Below, in pieces: positions 33,198-42,535 of a DNA stretch of 64,000 bases. The position numbers and the translations under genes are program-made. How positions within the stretch are numbered: position 1 is the stretch's first letter; each line of letters starts with the position of its first letter. A model generated the notes under the pieces. That model did not search any database. It was not told the origin of the DNA and worked only from the letters and a program-made list of their open reading frames with translations. The stretch comes from Arcicella lustrica. Lineage in GTDB: Bacteria > Bacteroidota > Bacteroidia > Cytophagales > Spirosomataceae. The stretch is taken from assembly GCF_034930985.1 (NCBI RefSeq), contig NZ_JAYGIM010000012.1, forward strand, positions 124,001-188,000, read 5' to 3'.

Positions 33198-34415
33198 TTA
33201 CTTATGTCCCATAATGGTGTGACCCATTTTATCTCTTTTTGTTTTAAGATAGCTTTCATTATGAGGATTTGAGTCAATTTCAATAGGTACTGTTTCCACA
33301 ATTTCTAAACCATAACCTAATAAAGCAGCTCTTTTCTTTGGATTATTCGAAATCAAACGGATTTTACTTAAACCTAAATCTCTTAAAATAGAAGCACCTA
33401 CTCCGTAATCTCTTTGGTCCATTTTAAAGCCTAATTCAAGATTAGCCTCCACTGTATCACGTCCCATTTCTTGTAGTTTGTAGGCTTTTAGTTTGTTGAT
33501 TAAACCAATTCCTCTACCTTCTTGGAACATGTATAAAATTACTCCTTTGCCTTCTTTTTCTACAATTTCCATCGCATGGTGTAATTGCTCTCCACAGTCA
33601 CAACGACAAGAACCAAAAATATCACCTGTAATACATGAACTATGAACACGTACTAAAACAGGTTCATCTTTTTCCCAAGTACCTTTTACTAAAGCTAAAT
33701 GTGTTTCACCAGTGTTAATTTGTTTGAAAGCAATTAAATCAAAATGACCAAACTCAGTTGGTAAATCAACGCCAATTTCACGTTTGATTAGACTTTCATG
33801 CTTTAAACGATACTCTACTAAATCTTTGATGGTTACTAATTTCAAATCAAATTTATCGGCAATCGCTCTTAAATCTGGTAAACGAGCCATCGTTCCATCT
33901 TCGTTCAATACTTCAATCAATACTCCAGAAGGTTTGAAACCTGCCAATTTAGCAAAATCCATGGCAGCTTCCGTATGCCCAGTTCTGCGAAGAACACCTT
34001 CTGTTCTTGCTTTCAAGGGGAATATATGCCCTGGTCTGCCTAAATCTTCAGGTCTAGTTTTTTCATCTACCAAAGCCTGAATCGTTTTAGAGCGATCATG
34101 TGCTGAAATACCTGTTGTACAGCCATTTCCCAATAAATCTACAGAAACAGTAAATGGTGTTTCGTGAGTAGCTGTATTTGAACCAACCATCATGGTTAAA
34201 TCCAATTCTTTGCAACGGTCTTCGGTGAGTGTAACACACATCAAGCCACGTCCTTCACGAATCATAAAATTGGCTAATTCAGGAGTCATTGCTTCAGAAG
34301 CGCAAATCATATCTCCTTCGTTTTCACGATCTTCATCGTCGGCAACGATGATAATTTGTCCTTGGCGAATTGCTTCAATCGCCTCTTCGATACTATCTAA
34401 TTTTATCTTTGACAT
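33198..34415 (-). CDS. ribBA: Bifunctional DHBP synthase / GTP cyclohydrolase II
   Basis: This 405-residue fusion carries both entry steps of riboflavin synthesis. Residues about 5-200 form DHBP synthase (DDEDRENEGDM at 26-36, GRPGHIFPLKA). Residues about 208-400 form GTP cyclohydrolase II: VHSSCITGDIFGSCRCDCGEQ includes the zinc Cys ligands, and QEGRGIGL lies at the nucleotide site. Both active sites look complete. No FMN riboswitch is visible upstream, so control is probably not by that element. A good promoter precedes it. Confidence 0.95.
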   Translation of the reverse strand: MSKIKLDSIEEAIEAIRQGQIIIVADDEDRENEGDMICASEAMTPELANFMIREGRGLMCVTLTEDRCKELDLTMMVGSNTATHETPFTVSVDLLGNGCTTGISAHDRSKTIQALVDEKTRPEDLGRPGHIFPLKARTEGVLRRTGHTEAAMDFAKLAGFKPSGVLIEVLNEDGTMARLPDLRAIADKFDLKLVTIKDLVEYRLKHESLIKREIGVDLPTEFGHFDLIAFKQINTGETHLALVKGTWEKDEPVLVRVHSSCITGDIFGSCRCDCGEQLHHAMEIVEKEGKGVILYMFQEGRGIGLINKLKAYKLQEMGRDTVEANLELGFKMDQRDYGVGASILRDLGLSKIRLISNNPKKRAALLGYGLEIVETVPIEIDSNPHNESYLKTKRDKMGHTIMGHK

Positions 34416-34743
34416 TGTTTTCTTGGTAAAATCTTGAATCTAGGCTCAGAGGTTGCTGCATCATTACAATTCACTTGTATTTTTATAACCTCAAAGGTAC
34501 GATTTTTTGTTCCGTTGCGTTAAAGATTAAAGCCTCGGATAGTCAAAAATATGTAATAAATTTGTTTGTTAAGGCAATTTTCAACAGCTTAATCCATCAT
34601 CTTTCTATCTGTTATTGACAGTTCTAATAGATTTTGTGTCGTAATTTGTTGGAATAAACTAGAAAATATTCCTGAATCAAAAGTCTTGAAAAGTTTATAG
34701 CACAATTTTTGCGTATAGTATTGAAGAAATTTACTTTGTATAA
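34416..34743. other. Divergent spacer between ribBA and the T9SS surface protein gene
   Basis: It holds the ribBA promoter (34492-34524, minus strand). TACTTTG at 34732-34738 lies too close to the plus-strand ATG to be a normal promoter. I see no RFN element and no gene. Confidence 0.4.
34492..34524 (-). promoter_or_regulatory. Promoter of ribBA
   Basis: On the minus strand TTTA (34521-34524), a 21-base spacer and TACCTTTG (34492-34499) match the Bacteroidota -33/-7 pattern. The leader would be about 70 bases. Confidence 0.6.
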
Positions 34744-36993
34744 ATGAATATGATTTTGAATAAAATTGTAAAAACATTGATGACTCAGCTTGTTATAATA
34801 CTGATGTCTGTTAATGTTTATGCGCAATGTAAAAATAAAGCTGAGCCACCCGGAACTGCACAAGGAGAGTTCAGTATTAACGGCATTAAAGTACAAGTGA
34901 CAGGTGATGGCGATGGTAATAGTACAGCCTCTAATAATATCCCAGTTAAAATTTGTGAAGGAGAGACTGTAACTTTAAAAAATACAATTAATGCTACCAG
35001 TACAAATGGTGTTAATTACTGGTTGATGCCAGTAGCTCAGTACAATTCCCTGTCTGTTCCGCCTTCAACGCCAAGTACTGCAAGTGCTAGTTATAGCACC
35101 GTTGGTGGAGATGCTTCTGTTACAATAAATGCGTCATCGTCTTGGTACACCGGCCCGGGAATTTATGTAATTACTCAAGGAGATAATTCTGGAAGTGGAA
35201 CGATAAATGATTATCATCATGCTTGCCAAGTTATTGAAATTATTAAGCCAAGTACTCCAGTAGCTACTTATAGTGTTTGTGCAGGCAATTTAATTAGGTT
35301 GAAATTGGAGGCTGACCCAAACAATAATTACGATGAATATGATGTGACATTTTCGGCTGTTGGAAGTTTATTTAACCCTACTTTTAATGTAAAACCTACA
35401 TCGTATCCACAGACTGTATCTAGTGGACCAATTCCGGGTAATTTTGACAGAATAATTACAATCGTAGGACAATCTAAAACGGGAACTTGCCCAGCTCCAA
35501 CTTATACTTCTCCCTCAATTTCAATGACTGGAAATACGATTGCACGTCCTTTAATTTCTTCAATTACTGGTACTGCTACTCAGCGTGAATTTGAAATGGC
35601 TGTTTTTGCCCAAAATAATATTCAGCGAAAAGTATTTATGAGAGACCCACTCACAACGGTTAATTATGATTATACAAATCCTGTATCAAATTATACTTCT
35701 ACTTCAACGACTACATTTGATAAAGTTAGAGTAATTGTACCAAATGCTAACAGACAATATTGCTTTAGAACTGAGGCTGTTGACGCCAATTGTCCTATAA
35801 CAACAAATGTTAACCTTGCTAATTTAAGCAGTGAAGAGGTTTGTACTACACCAGCAAATTTAGCGATGGTCAACAGTGCGGTTCAGGTTTCTTGGTTAAG
35901 AGCTTTAACAAATGTCACTGGAGGAGTCTATAACGACTACCGTGTTGAAAGATTATTAACTGACGGAGTAACAATTGATAAATTTTTTCCAGCAATTAAT
36001 AATATTTCAACGCTTACGCTTACCGACGATGATGTTGTTTGTGGGAAAGATTATATCTACAGAGTTATTACTAATTATGGACAAAAATCTACATCTCAAC
36101 TCTTGAGAATTAAAGCTACTTCAACAAAACCGCTTGCTAAAATTGCCAATGTTTTCGCTGATGTTCAAGCAACAAATAATTTAATCAACGTCAAGGGTTT
36201 TTTTGAATCGGGTACTGATGAACCCACTCCAACTGAAATGCTAGAATACCGTTTTTATCGGGCAGATTCTTATAACGGTTCTTATCAATTTTTGCAAGCA
36301 ACAGTACCGACAACCAATACAATTGGTGATGCCACAGCTGATATAAATAAACAATCTTTCTGTTATTATATGACTTGGAAAGATTTGTGTGACAGAGAGT
36401 CGGTGCCATCTGAAAAAGTTTGTAGTATTTTCTTATCCTCATCAGTTTCTGTTATTAACTGGACGCCAGAATCATCATTTTCGATTGCAACTGATTTTTA
36501 TCGGGTTAATAAAATTGACCCTGCCACTCGACTAGTAATAAAACCTTTGGCAAATAACCTGAAAAATACTTATGCTTTTAATGCACAGGGTTTGCCAGAT
36601 AGCGAAGGGCAAGTAATTTATCTTCAAATCGAAGCTAAACCTACTACAGGAAGTATTAGTCAAAATACTCATTCTAACATTGTAAGAATTTATCGACCAT
36701 CACTTTTATTGAGTCCTGATGCCTTTACACCTAATAATGATGGCGTGAATGATCAATTTATTGTTTATGGTAGATTTGTCCAAAAACTAAAAATGAGTAT
36801 TTATGATCGTTGGGGAAATCCTGTTTTTTATGGAGAAACCGATAATTATCCAAATAATTCTCAGTTAGGTTGGGATGGTACTTTGAAGAATGGTGAAAAA
36901 GCATTGCAAGGAATGTATGTGTATAAATTAGAAGTAGAAGATGCTACAGGACAAATGATTACTAAGGAAGGAACATTATTTTTGACTTACTAG
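34744..36993 (+). CDS. T9SS type B (CHU_C, gliding-motility-associated) surface protein
   Basis: The 749-residue protein has a signal peptide (1-27, ending VYAQ) and several immunoglobulin- or fibronectin-like beta domains with paired Cys residues. Its C-terminal CHU_C domain (about 655-749) carries SPDAFTPNNDGVNDQF, then IYDRWGNPVF, NGEKALQGMYVYKLEV and a final beta strand. CHU_C directs type IX secretion and surface attachment, often with PorP/SprF-like partners; none is adjacent. It is probably an adhesin or matrix protein. It is rich in Thr, Ser and Asn. Confidence 0.88.
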   Translation: MNMILNKIVKTLMTQLVIILMSVNVYAQCKNKAEPPGTAQGEFSINGIKVQVTGDGDGNSTASNNIPVKICEGETVTLKNTINATSTNGVNYWLMPVAQYNSLSVPPSTPSTASASYSTVGGDASVTINASSSWYTGPGIYVITQGDNSGSGTINDYHHACQVIEIIKPSTPVATYSVCAGNLIRLKLEADPNNNYDEYDVTFSAVGSLFNPTFNVKPTSYPQTVSSGPIPGNFDRIITIVGQSKTGTCPAPTYTSPSISMTGNTIARPLISSITGTATQREFEMAVFAQNNIQRKVFMRDPLTTVNYDYTNPVSNYTSTSTTTFDKVRVIVPNANRQYCFRTEAVDANCPITTNVNLANLSSEEVCTTPANLAMVNSAVQVSWLRALTNVTGGVYNDYRVERLLTDGVTIDKFFPAINNISTLTLTDDDVVCGKDYIYRVITNYGQKSTSQLLRIKATSTKPLAKIANVFADVQATNNLINVKGFFESGTDEPTPTEMLEYRFYRADSYNGSYQFLQATVPTTNTIGDATADINKQSFCYYMTWKDLCDRESVPSEKVCSIFLSSSVSVINWTPESSFSIATDFYRVNKIDPATRLVIKPLANNLKNTYAFNAQGLPDSEGQVIYLQIEAKPTTGSISQNTHSNIVRIYRPSLLLSPDAFTPNNDGVNDQFIVYGRFVQKLKMSIYDRWGNPVFYGETDNYPNNSQLGWDGTLKNGEKALQGMYVYKLEVEDATGQMITKEGTLFLTY

Positions 36994-37008
36994 AAATTAA
37001 ATTTTTTC

Positions 37009-37046
37009 AAAAGAAAACTCATGCGCAACATGAGTTTTCTTTTTTG
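37009..37046 (+). terminator. Terminator after CHU_C protein gene
   Basis: A perfect 15-base stem (37009-37023 with 37029-37043), 5-base loop and T-run. It makes a start of the next gene before about 37060 unlikely. Confidence 0.85.
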
Positions 37047-37106
37047 TGTTAAATGAATAGTGTTGTAACTTGCAAAGAAAATTTATTACCAAAAAATACG
37101 AAGATT

Positions 37107-37445
37107 ATGTTTGATATGATGGGAATGCTTGGAAAAGTGAAAGACCTCCAAGCGAAAATGAAAGAGGCTCAAGAATCATTAGTTACAATTGTTGAAACTG
37201 GTGAAGCAGGAGCAGGGATGGTAATTGCTACGGTAAATGGGAAAAAACAAATCTTGAAAATTGAAATTGATGAAGACTTACTTAAACCTTCTGACCGTGA
37301 AGTTTTACAAGATCTAATTGTAGCCGCTACCAATAATGCAATGGAAAATATTGAAGATAAAATCAAAGACCATCTTCAAAAAGCTACCCAAGGTTTGATG
37401 CCAAATATTCCTGGAATGGATTTAGGAAGTATGTTTGGACAATAA
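37107..37445 (+). CDS. YbaB/EbfC nucleoid-associated protein
   Basis: From ATG 37107 (MFDMMGMLGKVKDLQAKMKEAQ) this is a 112-residue YbaB/EbfC protein of the usual length. It has the conserved GxVxATVNGKKQILKIEIDEDL block and a helical C-terminus ending in a Met/Gly-rich tail. The frame is open 18 codons further upstream, but those overlap the terminator zone and do not fit the family. It binds DNA as a dimer. In many bacteria it lies beside recR or dnaX; here it precedes an ABC ATPase. Confidence 0.85.
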   Translation: MFDMMGMLGKVKDLQAKMKEAQESLVTIVETGEAGAGMVIATVNGKKQILKIEIDEDLLKPSDREVLQDLIVAATNNAMENIEDKIKDHLQKATQGLMPNIPGMDLGSMFGQ

Positions 37446-37520
37446 TTGTTGCAAACAAAGAATTCAGGAATAAAACTTTCATTCATTCCTGAATTTTATC
37501 ATATTCTTACCTTTCAATTT

Positions 37521-38231
37521 ATGTCTTTAAAAATTCAGAATTTAGTGAAGATTTATGGTACGCAAAGTGCCGTAAATGATATTTCTTTCGAAGCAAATCA
37601 GGGTGAAATCGTTGGCTTTTTAGGCCCAAATGGTGCTGGAAAATCCACAACGATGAAAATCGCTACTTGTTATCTTACTGCTACTTCAGGAAAAGTTGAA
37701 GTTTGTGGCTACGATGTAAAGCAAGATGCGATGGAAGTACGAAAAAATATCGGTTATTTACCAGAACACAATCCTTTATATTTAGAAATGTATGTGAAGG
37801 AATTTCTGGAATTTGTGGGCGGACTTTATCAGATAAAAGGACAAAAACTGCAAAATAGAATTGCTGAAGTAATTGATTTAGTAGGACTTACACTAGAGCA
37901 GAAAAAGAAAATCGGGCAATTATCAAAAGGCTATCGTCAACGTGTTGGCTTAGCGCAAGCACTTATTCATGACCCTAAAGTGCTGATTTTAGATGAACCT
38001 ACTACTGGACTTGACCCAAATCAATTAGCTGAAATTAGAGGCGTTATTAGAAATATTGGAAAAGAAAAAACAGTTGTTTTTTCAACGCATATCATGCAGG
38101 AAGTAGAAGCGATTTGTGATAGAGTAGTCATCATTAATCACGGAAAAATCGTAAATGATAGTTCGCTTTCGGTCTTGAAAACTTCTGGAAAAACAATGGA
38201 AGAAGTTTTCAGAAACCTTACCAATCATTAA
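37521..38231 (+). CDS. gldA: GldA-like ABC transporter ATPase
   Basis: From ATG 37521 the 236-residue ATPase has Walker A GPNGAGKST (35-43), IGYLPEHNPLYLEMYVKEFL, ABC signature LSKGYRQRVGLAQAL and LDEPTTGLDPNQL. The GYLPEHNPLY and STHIMQEVEAICDRV stretches closely resemble GldA, the ATPase of the GldAFG transporter linked to gliding. It is about 60 residues shorter than typical GldA because it stops soon after the catalytic core, and gldF and gldG are not adjacent. It may thus be a related exporter ATPase. It ends 8 bases before a convergent stop. Confidence 0.65.
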   Translation: MSLKIQNLVKIYGTQSAVNDISFEANQGEIVGFLGPNGAGKSTTMKIATCYLTATSGKVEVCGYDVKQDAMEVRKNIGYLPEHNPLYLEMYVKEFLEFVGGLYQIKGQKLQNRIAEVIDLVGLTLEQKKKIGQLSKGYRQRVGLAQALIHDPKVLILDEPTTGLDPNQLAEIRGVIRNIGKEKTVVFSTHIMQEVEAICDRVVIINHGKIVNDSSLSVLKTSGKTMEEVFRNLTNH

Positions 38232-38259
38232 GTGATGGTTTATTTTCCATCACTTATTT
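38230..38259. terminator. Hairpin shared by two convergent stops
   Basis: AAGTGATGG (38230-38238) pairs with CCATCACTT (38247-38255) and contains parts of both stop regions; TATTTT follows on the plus strand. A compact bidirectional terminator. Confidence 0.55.
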
Positions 38260-38842
38260 TAGGAATCAACATCGGTACTTCTTTTTGATATTTTTCATAT
38301 TGCTTCCCAAATTCCTTTACTAATCTTTTTTCTTCAAAATGAATCCCAATCCTGATATAAAAAGTTAAGCTGATTGCCGTAACTAAATGCAAGGATGTTC
38401 CGAAAAAGCCAAAAGCTCCCCACAAAAAAATCAATATCCCCAAATAAAGTGGATGACGAACGATGGATGATAGTTCATCTTTAATTAATAATGGCTGTTT
38501 CTTTTTATTTGAATCTTTGAGAACATCTGTTCCTAAAAACTCAGATAAATCATATTGTTTTAAAGCTGAAAAGCCAAGAAATATTCCTGAGCCCATCATT
38601 AAACCTCCCAAAATTTGATTCATGATTGATTTTTCTAACAATAATTCTGTTGGAGAATCAAGCTGAAATTTAATAATAGGTAATATTAATATAACTGCTA
38701 AGATGTTATAAATCAGTCGATAATAAATAGAAAATCTTCCCAAAATTGATTTAAGAAGATTTTTAAAACTTTCAGTGGCAGTTAAACTATGGAAAACACC
38801 ATAAACTATCCAAAGTATTGATAATATAATTTCTGATTTCAT
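38240..38842 (-). CDS. NnrU/ICMT-like integral membrane methyltransferase-family protein
   Basis: From ATG 38842 the 200-residue protein has about five membrane spans. The C-terminal signature is that of isoprenylcysteine methyltransferase/PEMT-like proteins: SSIVRHPLYLGILIFLWG (about 132-149) and FEEKRLVKEFGKQYEKY (about 173-189). In that fold these bind SAM and a lipid-like substrate. Bacterial relatives are mostly uncharacterised. The gap to the lspA gene is 26 bases upstream, so the two may be co-transcribed. Confidence 0.75.
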   Translation of the reverse strand: MKSEIILSILWIVYGVFHSLTATESFKNLLKSILGRFSIYYRLIYNILAVILILPIIKFQLDSPTELLLEKSIMNQILGGLMMGSGIFLGFSALKQYDLSEFLGTDVLKDSNKKKQPLLIKDELSSIVRHPLYLGILIFLWGAFGFFGTSLHLVTAISLTFYIRIGIHFEEKRLVKEFGKQYEKYQKEVPMLIPKISDGK

Positions 38843-38868
38843 TTTATACTCAAACAAAATTTTATTTG

Positions 38869-39588
38869 TTATTCTTGAGGTTTACTTTCTGATTCTTCTG
38901 TTGTTTCTTCCTGTAAATCAGTGTCAATATTTTCAAATGTACTTACTTCATTATCATCTGCATTAACTTCATTTTCAGATGTTACAGTTTCGTTTTTAAC
39001 TTTTGGTTCTTCAAAGAATTTATTCTGGAAAATCAAAATAGTTACAACACCACAAAAAATAGAAGCATCTGCAAAATTGAAAATTGGTGTTGAATACCAA
39101 GTTCCTCCCCAAATAGGTAACCAGTCAGGTAACCAACCTTGATAAATATCAAAAAAGAACATATCAATTACTTGTCCATGAAACCAAGGGGTAGGAGAAT
39201 CTAAAGGGGCATTATGGAAGATGATTCCATAAAAAGTACTATCAACCACATTCCCAATGGCTCCACCTAAAATGGCAGCAATACTCCACAACAAACCTAC
39301 ATGAGCTTTTTTACGTGCCAATGATACCAAGTAAGCGCCAATTCCAAACATCGCCACTATTCTAAACAAACTTAAAACTATTTTGCCGTATGGCTTAGGA
39401 ATAAATTCGAGGGTCATCCCAAATGCCATCCCTTTGTTTAATACATAATGCAACTTGAATAAATTACCAATAATTGGTACTTCATTACCTTCATATTGCA
39501 AATATTTATGAACAGCTACTTTAATAATTTGGTCAATAACAATAAGCAAAAAGGTAAGCCAAAAGTATTTATATGGGGAACGAAACAT
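38869..39588 (-). CDS. lspA: Lipoprotein signal peptidase (signal peptidase II)
   Basis: The 239-residue protein has four spans and the two catalytic Asp residues, Asp116 (GNVVDS) and Asp174 (FNFADAS), plus NKGMAFG (51-57). It cleaves prolipoprotein signal peptides in the inner membrane. Two features are extra: an insert between the catalytic motifs (about 120-165) typical of Bacteroidota LspA, and an acidic tail of about 40 residues (Glu/Asp/Thr-rich) after the last span. Confidence 0.92.
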   Translation of the reverse strand: MFRSPYKYFWLTFLLIVIDQIIKVAVHKYLQYEGNEVPIIGNLFKLHYVLNKGMAFGMTLEFIPKPYGKIVLSLFRIVAMFGIGAYLVSLARKKAHVGLLWSIAAILGGAIGNVVDSTFYGIIFHNAPLDSPTPWFHGQVIDMFFFDIYQGWLPDWLPIWGGTWYSTPIFNFADASIFCGVVTILIFQNKFFEEPKVKNETVTSENEVNADDNEVSTFENIDTDLQEETTEESESKPQE

Positions 39589-39755
39589 ATTGAATTTGAG
39601 CGATTGGTTGGAAAAACTGATATGAATTGTTGGATTTTAATGAAAATGATAATCTTCGCAAGTTACAAAATAAAAGTCACAAAGTCAGAAACACTTATGT
39701 TAACTGTCTTTGTGACGAAATATTTAATCTAAAAGTATAATAGCTTCAAATAATA

Positions 39756-40970
39756 TTATTTTTTGTGAAAAGCTAGTCTTTTTCTTCTCACAATTTCACG
39801 TTTAATTAAAGTAAATTCTCTACTTGCTTGTCCAGAAACAGAAGTGTTTTCATCTGCACGACGGAACAAATATGGCATTACAGCTTCTACTGGACCATAA
39901 GGAACATATTTTGCTACATTATAGCCAGCTTTTGAAAGGTTGTACGAAATATTATCCGACATCCCCAAAAGTTGAGCGAAATAGAAGTGTTTGTCGGCAG
40001 GAGCTATTTGATTTTTTTGCATCAAATCAACCAAATGTTTACAACTAAATTCGTTATGAGTACCTACACAAAGCGAAATGATATTTCTGTTTTCTACGCA
40101 AAAATCAACACCTAAATTATAGTCGTGGTCGGTTGCAGCTTTTGTTTCATGAACAGGTTCACAATAATTTTCTTCGTGTGAACGCTGACGTTCTTTTTCC
40201 ATGTAAGCGCCTCTTACCAATTTTACACCTAAAAGGAAATTACTTTCACGAGCATGTTGAGTAGCATCTTTCAAATTTTGCAACATATCTTTACGATACA
40301 TCTGGAAAGTATTATAAACAATACAAACCTCTTGGTTGTATTTTTCCATCATTCCATAAGTAAGGGTGTCGATAGTATCTTGAATCCAAGATTCTTCAGC
40401 ATCAACAAAGATTCTTACTTTCAAAGCATGAGCTCTTCCGCAAAGGATGTTCATTCTTTCTCTTACTCTTTCGAAAGCGGCTTTGTCATCATTATCTAAT
40501 TCTTCCTCATTCTGGATTTTTTCAAGTAAATCCATACTTGCAATACCTGTTACTTTGAATACTGCGAAAGGAATAGAAATGTTCTCGTTGGCTTTTTCAA
40601 TCGTTAACAATACTTCTTGAGTAGTTTTGTCAAAACTTTTTTCATTGTCTTCGCCCTCTACTGAATAGTCTAATATTGTGCCAATATGAGATTTGTCCAA
40701 ATTTTCTATTGTCTTATTACATTCGTGCAAAGTTTCTCCACCACAAAACTGTTCAAACACAGTAACTTTTATGAGTTTTTTTATGGGAAAATGAAGAAAA
40801 ATAAAGAGTTTGATAAAAAAAGTCCCTAACTTTACGAGCCAATTCTGGTTCATACTTGCGAAGATTAAATAAATCTTCTTCAATTGTAAGTTAGATTTTG
40901 AAGAAAAAGCGATTGAAGTATCTTCAAAACTAACTTTTGTGGACTCCTTAAGGGTTGATGTGGCTGGCAT
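39756..40970 (-). CDS. Proline dehydrogenase
   Basis: The 404-residue protein is a monofunctional FAD-dependent proline dehydrogenase. It has FAVFKVTGIAS, IFVDAEESWIQD, GVKLVRGAYMEKER, CVGTHN and, near the end, YVPYGPVEAVMPYLFRRADEN, all conserved parts of the TIM barrel. It oxidises proline to pyrroline-5-carboxylate and passes electrons to quinone. The P5C dehydrogenase gene is not in view. ATG at 40970 is used; another lies three codons upstream. Confidence 0.92.
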   Translation of the reverse strand: MPATSTLKESTKVSFEDTSIAFSSKSNLQLKKIYLIFASMNQNWLVKLGTFFIKLFIFLHFPIKKLIKVTVFEQFCGGETLHECNKTIENLDKSHIGTILDYSVEGEDNEKSFDKTTQEVLLTIEKANENISIPFAVFKVTGIASMDLLEKIQNEEELDNDDKAAFERVRERMNILCGRAHALKVRIFVDAEESWIQDTIDTLTYGMMEKYNQEVCIVYNTFQMYRKDMLQNLKDATQHARESNFLLGVKLVRGAYMEKERQRSHEENYCEPVHETKAATDHDYNLGVDFCVENRNIISLCVGTHNEFSCKHLVDLMQKNQIAPADKHFYFAQLLGMSDNISYNLSKAGYNVAKYVPYGPVEAVMPYLFRRADENTSVSGQASREFTLIKREIVRRKRLAFHKK

Positions 40971-41379
40971 TTTGGTCATGTTACAGACGAATAATCGTAT
41001 ATAAATTAAAACTGAATGATAATTTATTGATTGATAATCAGTTTAATATGATTTAGAGCGTCGTCAGTTGTTTTACTAAAACGTGCAAATATAGCATATT
41101 AGAATAATACAAAAACAAATTTTATCGGATTAAATTTTTTAGTTTAGTATTTACTCAGATTTTAGAGGGAGAGCTTAATCAAATTTAAATAAAGCTTTTA
41201 CAATATTAAATGAAATATTATGGAGGTTGATACTGTTTGTTACAAAATAATGTTTTGAAAATTTGTTAACTGTTGTTTGAAAAAAAATTAATTTTTTTGA
41301 AGATTTTAGAATCTTAGAGAATGAGAAATTGATAGAGTATAGATAATAGCAGTTGATTTTACTTAATACTGTTTGCCAA
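40971..41379. other. Divergent spacer between proline dehydrogenase and DAHP synthase genes
   Basis: It contains the proline dehydrogenase promoter at 41085-41093 (minus). On the other side AT-rich sequence precedes the aromatic gene, with no clean TAnnTTTG element. No gene is seen. Confidence 0.35.
41085..41119 (-). promoter_or_regulatory. Promoter of proline dehydrogenase gene
   Basis: On the minus strand TTTG, a 22-base spacer and TATATTTGC (41085-41093) fit the -33/-7 consensus closely. The leader is about 105 bases. Confidence 0.6.
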
Positions 41380-42474
41380 ATGAACGCAAATTTAGATGTA
41401 GTGCCGATGCAGGAATGGATAAAAACTGACGGCAAACCCTTGATTATCGCAGGTCCATGTTCAGCCGAGACGGAAGAACAAGTGTTGGAAACTGCTAATA
41501 GAATTAAAGCAGAAGGATATGCCCATATCATGCGTGCAGGTGTGTGGAAACCACGCACACGTCCAGGAAGTTTTGAAGGAATGGGAGAACCAGCTTTAAA
41601 ATGGCTTGTTGAAGCAAAAAAACAAACTGGATTACCATTAGCTATCGAAGTAGCAACTCCTGAACACATAGAACTTGCTCTTAAATATGGAGTAGATGTA
41701 TTATGGATTGGTGCTAGAACTACAGTGAACCCTTTTAACGTACAAGATTTAGCTGACGCTCTTAAAGGTGTTGATATTCCTGTATTAGTTAAAAACCCTG
41801 TAAATCCAGACTTAGCACTTTGGGTTGGTGCTTTTGAACGTTTGCAAGGATCAGGCATTAAAAAATTAGGTGCTATTCACCGTGGTTTTTCTAATGCTCA
41901 AGAAGTAAAGTATCGTAACTCACCAATGTGGCAAATGGCTGTTGAGATGAAACGTTTGTTTCCTCAATTACCTATCATCGGTGACCCATCTCACATGGCT
42001 GGAAAGCGTTCGTTGTTGATGGAATTGTCTCAAAGAATTCTTGATTTGAATTATGACGGGATGATTATCGAAACTCACCGTGATCCAGATGCTGCTTGGT
42101 CTGATGCTTCACAACAATTGACTCCTGAAGCTTTAGGAACAATGTTACGTGAATTAGAAGTGCGTCAAGCAAATTATGGTGCTGAATTTACTGACGAATT
42201 AGCGGCAATGCGTGCTAAAATTGATAATATCGACCGTGAATTAATGGAAGTATTAGCAGCTCGTATGGCTATCGTTGAGAAATTAGGTGAATACAAACGT
42301 GATAACAACGTTGCAGTATTACAATTAGATCGTTGGAAACAAGTTCATGCTGACCGTGCTAAACAAGCAAGTGGTTTAGGCTTGTATCCAGAATTCGTTG
42401 AAGAATTGTTCAAATTGGTTCACTTAGAATCAATTCGTAAACAAACAGAAGTAATGAGCTCTACAGTAGCTTAA
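41380..42474 (+). CDS. DAHP synthase / chorismate mutase fusion
   Basis: The 364-residue protein joins a type Ib-like DAHP synthase (about 1-265) to an AroQ chorismate mutase (about 270-355). Synthase motifs are IIAGPCSAET, RAGVWKPRTRPGSFEGMG, VLWIGARTTVNPF, LGAIHRGFS and IGDPSHMAGKR. The mutase starts MRAKIDNIDRELMEVLAARM and has the usual helix pattern. It links entry into the shikimate pathway with the Phe/Tyr branch, and the mutase domain usually gives prephenate feedback control. ATG at 41380 is chosen over a TTG upstream. Confidence 0.93.
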   Translation: MNANLDVVPMQEWIKTDGKPLIIAGPCSAETEEQVLETANRIKAEGYAHIMRAGVWKPRTRPGSFEGMGEPALKWLVEAKKQTGLPLAIEVATPEHIELALKYGVDVLWIGARTTVNPFNVQDLADALKGVDIPVLVKNPVNPDLALWVGAFERLQGSGIKKLGAIHRGFSNAQEVKYRNSPMWQMAVEMKRLFPQLPIIGDPSHMAGKRSLLMELSQRILDLNYDGMIIETHRDPDAAWSDASQQLTPEALGTMLRELEVRQANYGAEFTDELAAMRAKIDNIDRELMEVLAARMAIVEKLGEYKRDNNVAVLQLDRWKQVHADRAKQASGLGLYPEFVEELFKLVHLESIRKQTEVMSSTVA

Positions 42475-42496
42475 TTTTTCTGAAAGTTTATCATAA

Positions 42497-42534
42497 AAAA
42501 GTGGTTGTTTCTAATCTGAAACAACCGCTTTTGT
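42497..42534. terminator. Bidirectional terminator between DAHP synthase and M20 peptidase genes
   Basis: A 15-base stem (42497-42511 with 42518-42532) with one wobble and a 6-base loop, followed by TGTTTT. It lies between convergent genes. Confidence 0.8.
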
Positions 42535-42535
42535 T

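Noticed and set aside
34416..34510. FMN riboswitch upstream of ribBA
   Set aside because: None of the conserved RFN-element segments is visible in the roughly 95-base leader, and a simple promoter explains the region.
37053..37106. Longer start for YbaB
   Set aside because: The 18 extra residues are not family-like and the start would lie almost against the terminator of the preceding gene.
41175..41858. Long minus-strand open frame opposite the DAHP synthase gene
   Set aside because: It is antisense to a strongly conserved enzyme, has low-complexity Ser/Pro composition and matches no family; it is a by-product of the coding strand.
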